A stretch of 64,000 nucleotides of DNA from Desmodesmus armatus. Lineage: Eukaryota; Chlorophyta; Chlorophyceae; Sphaeropleales; Scenedesmaceae. Under the pieces are notes generated by a model, which saw nothing but the letters and a program-made list of their open reading frames with translations, did not search any database and had not been told where the DNA came from. A program made the translations under genes and the position numbers. The stretch covers positions 62,001 to 126,000 of the forward strand of contig VIIQ02000693.1 of assembly GCA_007449985.2 (NCBI GenBank), written 5' to 3'. This document shows, one piece after another, positions 1-11,616 of this stretch; within the stretch, counting starts at the first letter, position 1, and each line of letters opens with the position of its first letter.

Positions 1-809
1 AAGGCTTTTCCTGCAATTTGGGCTGCTAGTTTGGGCTTCAAGCCCAAGTTGTTGACATCCCTCGATCACGATGGCCCGATGTTGCGCCAGTGACAGATTC
101 TAACTTTGCAGGTATGCAGCCTTGGTGGTGTAGAGACGCGTATTATGGAAGTATCTTTTTGCGTTCGACGCGTATTGCAAGCATCTTTTTGCATGGGTCT
201 GTTTCTGCCAGTACAGTTATTCTGCCAGTACAGATCAGATGTGTAGACATTACATAATAATAGATTCATACACCTTCCATTCCACCAGTGGTATACGCTG
301 TTGATGTGTGCCCAGTGTGTTGTGCTGTTGGGTGTGAACTACAATTTTCCCAGAAGAGTGTGTTGTGTAATTGGAAAATATGCGCTGTCGCTGTATGGTA
401 CTGAATCTGGCAAAGTGTTGGTATGGTGCAAGGGGAACTGTGACTGAACCACAATTTTGTGACTGGTTCACTCACAGTTTTGTATGAACACGAAGTTTGC
501 AGAGGACAGCTTCCTCATCTGTCATCATCTGTCAAAATAAATCCAACAAACATTAGTATCGTGCAACAGGGGCAAGTCAGGTACACTGCAACGGTTGCAC
601 ACGTATTACATTGTGCACACGACCAACCCACCACAAAAGCCTGACTGAAGATATTTTTCTCTTGGTAGGTGCATGTATTTTTGCACACGTGCACAACACA
701 CCAAGCAATGCTTTGTCACAACTGCAGGATCACTGTCAAAATCGGCTACCAAACGCAACTGATAAGTCATTATACAATGCAATGGTGCAGCAACTCAATC
801 AATCCTTGT
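1..809. other. Non-coding flank, 3' side of the minus-strand ELIP gene
   Basis: No gene is supported here. The segment lies downstream of the minus-strand ELIP stop. Minus-strand TGTAA motifs (the usual green algal polyadenylation signal) occur at 606-610 and 250-254 and could end that transcript. A short imperfect direct repeat sits at about 134-195: 'acgcgtatt' followed by 'atctttttgc', twice. Confidence 0.5.
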
Positions 810-2355
810 TCAGAACAGGTGAGGGAAGAAGGGCCTGCCAAAGTATGACTCGAAGAGGATAAGGCCCACAAAGCCAATCATGGCAATGCGGCCTGTGGTG
901 ACCTCAAGCTGCAAGGGGGAAATGAGAGCAGGAGGCAGGCAGCAAGCGCAGCATGCTGTGAGACTGTGCTTTCCACGAGGCTGTTGTGATCAATCCTTAT
1001 TACAGAGCTTGCGTGACTGGCTACTATGCCTAGTAGAGGCATGAGTTGCTGGGCAGCACTGGCATACATGACGCAGCAAGCACTCAAGATTAGTTGCACA
1101 GACTGTCTCCACCGCCACAAGGCCTGGCTTGCCAACCCGTGCGGGTTGCACCATCAAAGTACTGAGCATTTAGTCAACCGCGCGGCGTGGTCAAGCCGCA
1201 GTCTGCGTGCATGGGCACGGCATGCGCAAGGAGGGGCAGGTGCTGCGTTCAAACACGTTGTGTTTTACTGTGACTCACCGCTGGTGTGAATGGTCCACTC
1301 TTGACGTTGTAGCTCTGGCCCTGCATGAAGGGGATCCAGCTGGCTGCTGTGAATACCACAAAGGTGGCAATGGTCAGGAATGGGTACCTGTGCACCTGCT
1401 GGAAGACGTCAATGCCCTGGGTCAGCTCCCAGAAGGCGGCAACAGCAAAGCCCAGCATGGCCAGGCGGCTGTTGGTGACCTCAGGGCCCAGACCATCATA
1501 TGCCTGCATCTCTGCAGGAGGGAACACAGCAGCGGCAGTGGGCGCAGCGGCATGAAACTCAGCAAAGGGCTGTACAAGGCCTTTGAGCTGTTTCCTTGCT
1601 ATTGTGCTCGCACGCACTGCTCATGTTGCCAGTCTTGCATTGACTGTGCCAAAGCATGCATTGTGCTGCATTCTCCGAGGATGCATGACAAGAGTCTGTC
1701 TTGATGTGATGATGCAGCCGCAGGCAAAACTGGCAGTAGCAGTAGCCCTCTGTTCCACCAACAAGTGCTGGCACTGCAATGCATGCACGCTCACAGAGGC
1801 AAAACATGCTGACAAGCCTTCAAGCATGTCACAAGCTTGTCACAAACAGGGACAATGCACTAACTGGTCAGCTTACCTCCAAATGAGCGTCCGTCCTGGC
1901 TGTCCAGCTGCTTCATGATGCGTGCACTGGTCTCATCGGACTGGCCTGCCAGCACTGTTGCCTGGTAGCCCTCCTTGTCCTTGTTCTGCACGGGGGTCAG
2001 GGGCTCGCCAGTGATGGGGTTCTTGGGGGCCTTGCCGCCCTGCTGGCTGGTGTCAGCCTGCTCACCCTCCTGCAGGGGCGGTACAACACAATGCATGAAG
2101 GATGGGTAGAGTGAGTCACCTTCTGCACCAGACGAAATGGTTGCGACCATCCAAATGCACGCAAGCAAACACTGCATTCCTGCATTCCTGTCACCAGCGA
2201 CATGTATTGCGCAATGCAAGGCTGCATGCAGCGCCTCTTTCTGAGCCCACCTTGAAGCGGCGGACAACGAGGCTCCTGGGACGCACGGCTGGGAGGCTGG
2301 GGCTGCGGGTTGCGCAGGCACTCCTGGCAACGGTCTTGCTGTTGGCGAGCATCAT
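810..2355 (-). CDS. Early light-induced protein (ELIP)-like chlorophyll-binding protein, copy A
   Basis: Four minus-strand exons: 2251-2355, 1877-2069, 1279-1511 and 810-908, giving 209 aa with all phases consistent (0, 1, 0). The first ~35 residues are basic and Ser/Ala/Arg-rich without acids, as in a chloroplast transit peptide. Three membrane helices follow. Helix I carries the light-harvesting motif EVTNSRLAMLGF (residues ~110-121), helix II is near 144-163, and helix III repeats the motif as GRIAMIGF (~183-190). This three-helix pattern, with two pseudo-symmetric LHC motifs, fits ELIPs, which sit in thylakoids and protect against photo-oxidative stress. The pigment-ligand Glu/Asn/Arg positions are intact. 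By eye it differs from copy B at about 13 of 209 residues. Other LHC-like families are possible, but ELIP is the best fit by length and helix number. Confidence 0.9.
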
Positions 2356-2652
2356 TTTGAGCGAGTTGACGGGGCGACGAGGGTGACTTGTTTCTCGACT
2401 TTGATGGCAACACGCGTGACAAGAGTGTTTGATTGGCGTTGTGCCTCAGTTTTCGTTTATAAGTCTTGTGGGTGATTCGGAAAGATTGCACCTGCGTCAT
2501 CTTGTGACGATGTGAGTCATCGTGACACACAAAACGGTCACGCCTGTGCGCACCATAGAAAAGTGATTTGTTCTGCCAGATACCACTAACTTGTGTTTTG
2601 TCCAACGATTTTAATTTACACACTCTGCTGCATACCGCCCGCGCCAGTCACA
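2356..2652. promoter_or_regulatory. Shared bidirectional promoter of the two ELIP genes
   Basis: These 297 bp separate the two ELIP start codons, so both promoters must lie in or overlap this region. On the minus strand a TATAAA element occupies 2456-2461, about 95 bp before the copy A start codon. ATTGG (CCAAT on the minus strand) occurs near 2431-2437. Near the middle, 2504-2526 forms an imperfect dyad: arms GTGACGATG and CATCGTGAC flank TGAGT, so a bZIP/AP-1-like TGAGTCA lies at 2513-2519. Light or stress control is inferred from the products, not seen. Confidence 0.6.
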
Positions 2653-4144
2653 ATGATGCTCGCCACCAGCAATGCCGTGGCCAGGAGTGCCGTTGCTGCT
2701 CGCAGCCCCAGCCTGCCAGCTGTGCGCCCCAGGAGCCTTGTAGTCCGCCGTTTCAAGGTAGACTGGCCAGGACGCTGCAGTTGGTTCCCCACCCTGCGCT
2801 GAGCCTAACTGCAGCTTCCACGCCAATGTTGCCAACATCACGGTGATGGGGCTGCCAACCCTGCCAACTGCTGCTGCCCAATCTCACCCCCTGCTGCCGT
2901 TACAGGAGGGTGAGCAGGCTGACACCAGCCAGCAGGGCGGCAAGGCCCCCAAGAACCCCATCACTGGCGAGCCCCTGACCCCCGTACAGAACAAGGACAA
3001 GGAGGGCTACCAGGCAACAGTGCTGGCAGGCCAGTCTGATGAGACCAGTGCACGCATCATGAAGCAGCTGGATGGCCAAGACGGCCGCTCATTTGGAGGT
3101 AGGTGCTGTGCATGCCAGTGACTACACTACAATGTTGACAACAGTGACTGTCTGGGTATTTCCGTGGTACAGTGCTCACAGCACCTGCCAGAGGGACATC
3201 TGCTGTAGGAGTTGATTCAGGTGCATGATCAAAGTCCGGTTGCTTTTGAGAAGCATGCAGCATGCAGCAGTCCTGCACTGCTGTGTATTGCTGACGCATG
3301 TGGCTTTGCCACGTTGGTGTGCAACCAGCAAACCCTTAGTGCAGCTTGCACAGCCCCTGTGTGTGCACCGCAACATGCCTCAACCGAGTTGCAAAGTTCT
3401 CAAACCTGCTGTACTGCTCCCATTTCTGCCTGTGTTCCCTCCTGCAGAGATGCAGGCCTATGATGGGCTGGGCCCTGAGGTCACCAACAGCCGCCTGGCC
3501 ATGCTGGGCTTTGCTGTTGCCGCCTTCTGGGAGCTGACCCAGGGCATTGACGTCTTCCAGCAGGTGGACAGGTACCCCCTGATCACCATTGCCACCTTTG
3601 TCGTCTTCACCGTGGCCAGCTGGATCCCCTTCATGCAGGGCCAGAGCTACAATGTCAAGAGCGGACCATTCACACCAGCGGTGAGTGCTCTGTGCTTGAC
3701 CACAGCCCTTCCCCCTCCTTGCGCATGCTGTACGCGCATGCACACAATTTGCGTTTTGACAGGCTCTGCCATTTGACTAGTCACGCTCAGTTCCGCGACA
3801 ATGCCATGCAACCCAGGTGGGCAGCGCACCACCGCGCAAACACCGAGTGCTTGCTGCATTGTTCTTGCCAGCACTTGCTATCAACAAAACTTGGCGATGT
3901 GTGCCGCCCAGTAGCCCAGCCTTGTGGACGCGACTGATCACAACCAGCTGCAATTTATCGGGCGAGCCGACTTGATGCAAAGGTCTCACCCTGCCAGTGC
4001 CTGCCTTTGCCGCCTTTCCCCTGCTGTCTTTCCCTGCCCCTGCAGCTTGAGGTGACTGTGGGTCGCATTGCCATGATTGGCTTTGTGGGCCTCATCCTCA
4101 ACGAGGCATACTTTGGCAGGCCCTTCTTCCCCCACCTGTTCTGA
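2653..4144 (+). CDS. Early light-induced protein (ELIP)-like chlorophyll-binding protein, copy B
   Basis: Exons 2653-2757, 2906-3098, 3448-3680 and 4046-4144 have exactly the same lengths (105, 193, 233, 99 nt) and phases as copy A and encode 209 aa. The start is ATGATG, giving two Met as in copy A. A transit-peptide-like N-terminus is followed by a hydrophilic, Gln/Lys-rich stromal segment (residues ~36-100). Helix I has EVTNSRLAMLGF, helix II is hydrophobic around TIATFVVFTVASW, and helix III has GRIAMIGF; the chain ends FFPHLF. Introns have diverged more than exons. Candidate TGTAA poly(A) signals lie at 4168-4172 and 4564-4568. Role as for copy A: thylakoid photoprotection, inferred from family membership. 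Confidence 0.92.
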
Positions 4145-5637
4145 GCAGTGCAAGGGTTTTGAGCTTGTGTAAACTGTTGGCAGGCTTGAGTTGTGTTGTG
4201 ACCACTACAGGGTTAGTCAGTTGAGTTGCGGTTGAGTTACGCATGCCTACTACATGTGTTTGCTCACCATTCATGTGTACAGCATTGGCAGTTGAAACAT
4301 ACTGTGCGATTGGTGGTGGTGACGTGCACAAATTACTTGAGTGACTTGGTGTGCAAGGTTGTAGCCTTGAGAGTTTTGGATCAATTTGTCAGCCTTGCAC
4401 AGTGAAGTATGCATGTGCACATAAGGCTGTTGGGTTTGACCATGTGAAGGGTATGGTGCATATATGATGCGCACCAAAGAGAAGAATATTGGTTTCAAAG
4501 TGGTGAAATTGCCACCACGATTGTGTGCCCCAATGTTTAATAAGGCACCGTGCATCGTATGTTTGTAACCAGTGCTGCTGTTCGGAACGCGTGGAATGCT
4601 GATATACACAAAAGTGACCAATACGCGTCACAGAAATTGACAGTAGTTATGTTTCGTTGTGCTACAGTGCTCAATTGCAATCGTCATTATGCGGTGGATT
4701 TGTGACCCTAGTTGCACCTTGCACAGCTACCCACTTCTCACACAGCAGCAGCAAGATGCAGTTAGGTTTGCACAAGCAGAGAAGCCCCATAGCCAAGCAT
4801 ACGTTGTGGGAATAGTGATGCGTCAGACAATCCTCTTTATCTCTATCAGGCTCAAACCCCGTTCACCAGCTTGTGCACTGCTTGGTACTGTGGTGACTCC
4901 CAGCAACAGCAGCAGCTTGCAGAAAGATGGGCAGCAAACATGTTGACTGCTATCAAGACATCTGAAGTGTGTGTGCATGCCCTGCTGGACATGTTATTCT
5001 GCAGCTCCGATCAGATCTGTTATTGCAACAGGTGGCTCACACGCCACTCGCTCACCTGCAAAGTCCAATTACAGAAACACCTGTTGCAGCTGCCAAAATA
5101 TCACGGTTGTGTTGTGACGCATTGCTAATATTTTGCTGGATTTGTAGGCGGATGCGACTAGCCGGCAACCCCTCAACCATAGTTTGCTACAGTCTCTTCC
5201 TATTGCGTGTGAATCTTTGTTGATCTTAGCTAGTACTATTTGATGAAGGGGACGTAGGGACTTTGCTCAGCTAGTGACCCCATCCGCCCTCCCACATCTT
5301 GGCGCCAAAAGAAGCCGTGACACCAACAGCCTGTGGGCTTGACCACGGACCCTGAAGGTGGCTATTTTGCACCTGAAACTGTGCCGGGAAGTCTGAGTGA
5401 GTCCTGATAGGCTGAATCGGGCGCAAAGCAGCAACCGGACGGATGGAAGAGCGATTGAGCCCCCTGACAAACAAAGCGAGTGTTCGATGCATCAGGAAAG
5501 CTCAACAGTCAAGCATTTTATGTGAACATTGAATGTCGTCCTCTCCGAGCAAGCACTGACGTGGCTGACCTGCATCCGCTCTCTCCGTCTGGTGCTTGAT
5601 TTCCCCTGCTGGCTGAACCCCCTGCTCGCAGGCTGAA
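4145..5637. other. Intergenic region, no gene seen
   Basis: This holds the ELIP copy B 3' untranslated region and the upstream region of the next plus-strand gene. I see no reading frame with splice support. A good acceptor (ctcgcag) ends at 5631 just before the next ATG, so a non-coding first exon of that gene may lie within about 5480-5560. Confidence 0.4.
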
Positions 5638-7282
5638 ATGAGACTTCAGCATTTGCCATTATCGCAGCAGATAAGGGCCTTCAAGCAGAAGCAGAGCGAC
5701 AGGCGAGAGCGCAAACTGCAGCAACAGCAGCAGCTGCAGGAGCAGTATGAGGAAGCAATCATGCTGCAGCATGAGAAGGAGCTAGCTTATCGCATCAAAC
5801 ACCCAAAGTGTGGAGCAGATTATGTGCTGAGGCACGAAGCAGAGGCTGATGAGGTGAGTACCAATGCTTGGCTTGTGAGGGGCAGGCTGGGGGGGCAGGC
5901 TGTTCTGGGGGGTGATGGTGCAGGCAGTGGGGGACCGAAGTGGTGTGTTGAGGTGTGGGGGGCTCAGTGAGCAGGCAAGACTTGTCCAAAGCTACAATCA
6001 CCTGGTGGTGTTGGGGTTGATTGGAGTGGTTGAAGGGGGTGGGGTAAGATCAGGACCAGGTGTATGAAGTCACCAAAGTGAGCCAGGTCGAGGTGGTGGG
6101 GTTTTGCACTTCTGCACGTGTATGTGTGTGTGAGAAGGGTTCAGCCAGTGAGATGGGCCCAGCCCACATAAGCTCAACAAGTTTGGACAATGGCTGCTAG
6201 AGGCAAATTGCAAGCAGTGGGGGGGGGGGGGGGGGGGGGGGCGGAGTGTAAGAAGGTCGCTTGTTCCCTCCCCAAATGCACACTCATAGGGAAAATTGCT
6301 GCCGAGCTACTCATGACTTCCCACCATTCCCCGCTGTCTTGCTACAGGATGGTCAATGTGGTCGGCTTGGCTGCTGTGTCTGTGACTGCCCTGCACTCCA
6401 AATAGCTCGTGGGGAGCTACAGCCTAAGGGGCAAGAACCCCACCCTCAGATCCACGGCGGTGTCAACACACCAGCACAACCTACCACATCCCCTACCAAC
6501 AGCAGCAGCAACAAAAATAGCACCAGCAACCTCAAAAGCAGTGCAAGCAAGCAACACGTGCACAGCAGGAGTTTGATTGCCAGGTGGCTATCCTCAAAGC
6601 ACCCCACTGGCAGGACCAGCAGCAGCAGCAGTGCCAGCAGCAGTGGCAGCTTGATTGGCGTGGGTGTTCAAGTTGCTCCCTCATCAGCCCCAAAGAAAGC
6701 CAAGCAGACAGCCTCCACACACTCACCAAAACATACCATCACCAGCAGCAGCAGTGACACCAGCAGCACCGCCGCGCGCCTCAATGGTCCAGCGCTTGCT
6801 GCTGGAGGTCTCTGTGTGTGCGGCAGTACAGGCAGCATCCTGTCACTGGGATCTCCTATGACCCCTACCCGTCAGCTGGGCAATCCATTCACAGCCGCAG
6901 CTGGACCACCAACCATACCCCAAGGCAGCTTTACAGCACAGGCAGGGCGCTGCAGTGTCAGCACAGGCCTGACCTCAAGCCGTGCAGCTGCAGGTGCTGA
7001 CCACAAGTCACCGCGGGGATGCAGCAGCAGCAGCAGCAGTCTTACCCCTTGGGTGAACACAGCTGCAGGTGTGTCTTCAGCATGGGTGCTTCTTGTATGT
7101 GACATCTCTCTGTCTGCCTTCACTTTCTCTCTTCAGGTATCAGTGATTGGCTGGCATGAGCTTGTATGATCGTCACTGAGCTTCAGAGTCAAAGTGTGAC
7201 ATGTGTGTGCATCTCACTCTGCAGGGCCAACTCACACAATCCCCGCCATTCGCGCCATCACCAATGCACCAGCATCATCCCC

Positions 7283-7368
<86 letters not shown>

Positions 7369-8301
7369 CATCGGCAGTGTGACTGAGCATGCCAAGGCAG
7401 ACAGACATATCAGCACTGCAGCGGCAAGGGAGCCTCAGCAGCACATGCTGCTGCTGCAGCCCTGTTTGATGCTGAAGGGGAGCCCCTCACGGTCCCATTA
7501 TGCTGCCGTGGCAAGCAGCAGCTGGCCGAGGGCAGCAGTTGCAGTGGCAGGAGCATCAGAGGAGCGCAGTACAGGCGGTCTTCAGCAGCAGCAGCTGAAG
7601 GACAGGCGCCGTGCTAGTGCTCTAGTTGGCTTTCCAGATGTCCATCACCACCAGCAGCAGCAGAAGCAGCAGGAGGAAGAGGAGGACGAGGGGGAGACGT
7701 TGCCTGGTTTGTACCCCATCATCCAGCCAATGCTATGGGCTGAGCCTACAGAGGAAAACCTGGCAGGGCATGACAGCACCACTCCTTATAGCAGCATCGG
7801 CAGGGTGAGTGCTGTTGCCAGCACATTGTGACACTTGGTTGTAGACCCATGCATGTAGGACTGTAGTTTGCCATTCGGCCTATGGCGGGACGGCGGGAAG
7901 GGGCACCAGGGGGATACAACAGCTGACTGGCCATACAAAAAAACCCAAGGCATCTTGGTGTCACTAACTAACAGATGATGGTGCACTGGCAGCTGCCTGC
8001 TGCTGCTTGCATTGATAGCTTTCACATGCAGTGGTTTTGTTTTACCAACAAAAACATCACCAGTACAGAGTTGCCCAGATACACAACACGAGACGGATAT
8101 ATGGGCACATGTACACACTGCTGCAGTCAGCTTGATGTCTGCTGCTGCAGTTGCTGTGATGCATGCCGCTGACGGCTGCTACTGCTGCTGCTGCTGGTGG
8201 TATCTATCCTGCAGGCTCATGCCATGGGCCGCGTAGACGAGTGGTGCACACATTTGGTGAAATCGATGATGATAGACGACGGTTATGAAGACCTCCAATA
8301 G
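5638..8301 (+). CDS. Coiled-coil, low-complexity protein of unknown function
   Basis: I do not recognise this family. Exon 1 (5638-5853, 72 codons) encodes a Lys/Arg/Gln/Glu-rich helix (RAFKQKQ, then a run of Gln) likely to form a coiled coil, ending at GAG|GTGAGT. Exon 2 (6348 to about 7068) is Ser/Thr/Pro-rich. Exon 3 (about 7225-7804) holds the CAG tract and acidic EEEEDEGE, and ends AGG|GTGAGT. Exon 4 (8215-8301) encodes AHAMGRVDEWCTHLV and ends at TAG. Junctions 1-2 and 3-4 agree in phase (0). Junction 2-3 does not for the obvious sites: the donor at 7069 leaves phase 1, while the acceptor at 7224 needs phase 2. An acceptor at the start of the CAG tract (7286) would restore frame. The start may be preceded by an untranslated exon. 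Expression and exact model are uncertain. Confidence 0.5.
6219..6241 (+). repeat. Poly(G) tract, 23 nt, in an intron
   Basis: An uninterrupted run of G lies between exons 1 and 2 of the coiled-coil protein gene. Its length is likely to vary or be mis-called. Confidence 0.9.
7284..7367 (+). repeat. (CAG)28 trinucleotide tract
   Basis: An 84-nt pure CAG run lies inside exon 3 of the coiled-coil protein gene. In the frame that stays open downstream it is read as GCA and gives poly-Ala. The Gln frame meets TGA at about 7379. Length variation by whole units would not shift the frame. Confidence 0.9.
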
Positions 8302-11300
8302 CACGTGCCCGCTGCCTTCCCCCAGCCTGACACCCTCAGCCCCTCACTGACACCCTGCCCCTTGAACCCTGGCGTCCTCAGCCTGGCAACATGCTGTCTT
8401 GGAGTTGCCAAGCCTGGCAGGCTGCACCAGCTTCTGTGACCCTCTCTGCAAAGGTGCTGGCTAGGCGGCCTCTCTTGCTCGGCAAGCAGCCCTCTGGCCC
8501 ACCAGTTCCAAATAGCGGCCGCCGCTAATTTAACGGCAGTACGGAGGCAGCTGATGTACGCGCACGTCACTGATGACGTCCTGATGTCCTGACTTTCCTG
8601 CAACAGGTCAGGCCCGTCAACAGTTCGTGTCTAGTGCAGCGAGAGGATACATATCTGTCACTTGGTGTTATGATTGCTGAGCGTGATTTCCCATGGGTTT
8701 GTCATCTGGTGGAACATTTCTTATGCACATTTGATCAAGGGGTTCAGCTTTGTCTGCTAGCTGTATTACTGTCACTGTTACGGTTATGTCACTCTTACCT
8801 TTACTGTTAATGTTACTGCTACTGTCACTGTTAGTTTTATCGTGACATTACTCATGCTGCCGGGAAGCCCGTGACAATCCATGAACCCCATGTATGGGGG
8901 AGCTGGCTGGGCACATGTGATGATGTGGGGCGGACGCCTTACTGGCGGAGGGTGTCGTGTTGTCACCACACGCATCCTGGGGATCAACAGCTATGTTATT
9001 ATATAGGTTTCAGGGTGATTCTGGTGTATGTGGTGTCCATTACAATGATAGCCATGTTTGCCAGGGTTCAACAGGGTTTCAACAGGGCTCAGCACTTTGT
9101 CTGCTCATCTGGGTTGCAGATTGAGGCTGGCGCAATTCACTGTCAATGGCATGGAGATGCACGACCATTGTGGGTTATCGTCGTCTTTGTTCTGTGCAGC
9201 CTCGGCAGCCTCTAGTGTTGATCTGATCCTGTCTGCCGCCACCGTGACCATGTGGCAGTGATCGCCCCATCAGTGATCATGATCACTTGATCAAGCTGTG
9301 TACATTTACATGTACATGTACATGTGGCGCACATCAAGGCAGTGGTGTTTGTGGCAGGGCTCTTGCCACCCCGCTGCTGTGGCCGCTGCCACCCTTTTAC
9401 CAGGGGGTGGATTTGAGCCATGTGGATGGGTTGCACATGTGTGCTGTTGGCATGTGGTTGACGTAGGTGCGCAATTAGGCAGCACTATCAAAGAGGCTGG
9501 TCTGGCCAGCCATGGTTGCTGACAGACCTGTCCATGGCTGCAGCATGTGGCCCCTTCTGGTGTGCTTGTGCGTGACTCCGTTGGGTTTCTGCTGGTGTTT
9601 GACAGAGCTTATGTGGGAGGAACCCCCTTCGCCAGCCCACTTCCAGCCTGTGGGAAGAGTCATATCGCCAAGGGGGTATGCGGTAGATTTGATGGCTGCA
9701 CAAAGTGTGTGAGGGTACATGATCAGCAAGGTGGCGTACAAAATTCAGCAATGACTACACCATTTCTGTCAGCACGTGACTGCATGAGTAGTTATCACTG
9801 ACCGGGCCGGGCCGGGCCTTGTACATATGTGCCGGGCCTTGTACATGCATGTGCTCCAGCTGACTTTACTGTCAGGGTTTGAAGTCGCCCATGTTGACCG
9901 TCAGTTTCTGTCTCTGTTTGACCGTGATTACTGTCACTGATGGTGGCTACTGTTTGACCGTGTTGAGCGTTGAACCTGGTAGTTTGTTGATCTGTCACCT
10001 TCACTCGGGCGCCGCCTGGGGCCCACTGTGCCAGTGCCAGCAGCAGCTGGAGTGGTGACCAAGATTGTGGCAGCTTATCTAAGGTTCTGTTTCAGTCCGT
10101 TTATAATCACAGATCCACTGTGGGTCCAGCTATCATCTACCTGTCATGTGTCTGAGGGCAACTGTCCATCGCACAGCCAGTGCTGCTGTATGGTCCGACA
10201 CCTGCACAGCTTGCATGGCATGCAGTGTTGACAGTTTGCATGTTACGCCTCACGGTACCGTGTGCAACATGGTTTGTCTGGTGTCTTTATCATTATGCGT
10301 GCTTTGCTTGGTGCAAACCCTGCCAGCAGCACTACGGTGGCCGATATAGATTGGATGCTGCCAGTAGCTTTATGGCACTGAAATTGGGTGACAGCTCGGC
10401 ATATGCTCAAGATCTGGGCTGTGGTGCAGTGTGCTTGGTGCTGTGATTGCAGCAAGCGCTTGGTGTGATATTGTCAGGGCAGCAAGCAGCTTATCTGTTG
10501 TGTTTGACTGCTACCCTGATCACCTCACAAACAGGAGCTTCTTGCAAACCCCCTCAGTCTTGGAGGGCCCTCACCCCGCCAGACAGTTCATGTTGTCCTC
10601 TTGCCATGCGTCAACAGGGGGCTGATTGGACACTCCCAAGCGTCTAGGTGGCTGCTACTTCCCCTGTTGCCTGTGGGTACGCCTGGTATCTTGTTGCTGG
10701 TCATATAGCGTGCTGTACAATGCTGCATCTGCCTGCATCAACACTGAAAGGACTGCCAAGTACTTGTGGTGGCAATGCAGTTTGATGTTCCACTGGCAGC
10801 TTAGGACAATGGCGACATCATTGTGTATGTGTGTCAAGGACACCACATGCATGTGCTGGCATAACAGCTGACTGACTGTGCTGGCCGCTGCATGCGTGCT
10901 CAGCACGGTCTGGGTGCGGTGCTTGAAAGGCATGTTGACAGCTGTGTTTGCTTCCCGCACGAGGAGTACATCAGCCCGTTTGCATATGTGAGGGCTCATT
11001 TGAATGCTTGCAGCGCTTGGCACGCCGCTGGGTAGCTAACCAATACTGATGTTGAAACCACCCCATGAGCACTGACACCCTTTGCAGCACTAGCCAACGC
11101 GCAGTTTGCCCAGTCAAGACATGCAACAGCAAACTGTCCACCATCTTACAACTCCACTGGATGTGGCAATACACCGTGCTCATATACAGAGACAAATGCA
11201 GACTGTATGATACACGCAGGCACGCATTCATTGTGCCTCATGGCTGCCTCCAACTAGGCGTGTGGGATTGACCTTGTAGGCATGTAGGATTAAGGTGCAG

Positions 11301-11576
11301 CAGTCTGCCAGTGCTGCGTTTGGCACATGCGCTGCACGTGCACAGTGCAATCGTACAAAAGACAGATGCTCCAAAAGGCATCACCTCTCGCACACAAGGT
11401 GACTCCACCTTGTGCCAGCAGCAATGGGCCCAACTCACACTCACGCAAACAAAGCAGCAACACCCTGTGCACATGCGGCACGTTGACGCAGCATGTCCAC
11501 CCTTTCCGGACAGCAGATCAAGTGTGGAGAAACTGCCCATCGTCCCCCCCCCCCTCCCGTGGCTTACACCAAACCC
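8302..11576. other. Intergenic region between convergent genes, no gene seen
   Basis: This carries the 3' regions of two converging genes. Minus-strand TGTAA motifs at 11564-11568 and 11146-11150 could end the TBC gene transcript. Short simple patterns occur: GTTACTGT-like units (8765-8835), TGTACATG palindromes (9300-9325), CCGGGCC and TTGTACAT repeats (9800-9850), and GACCGTGTT/ACTGTCACTG units (9895-9970). No frame has splice support or recognisable protein. Confidence 0.4.
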
Positions 11577-11583
11577 TCAGTTG

Positions 11584-11616
<33 letters not shown>

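Noticed and set aside
5267..5492. Minus-strand frames of 67-73 codons
   Set aside because: Overlap each other in different frames, no splice context, no recognisable protein.
9296..9325. TGTACATG palindromic cluster as a regulatory element
   Set aside because: Simple repeat in a long gene-free stretch, with nothing nearby to regulate.
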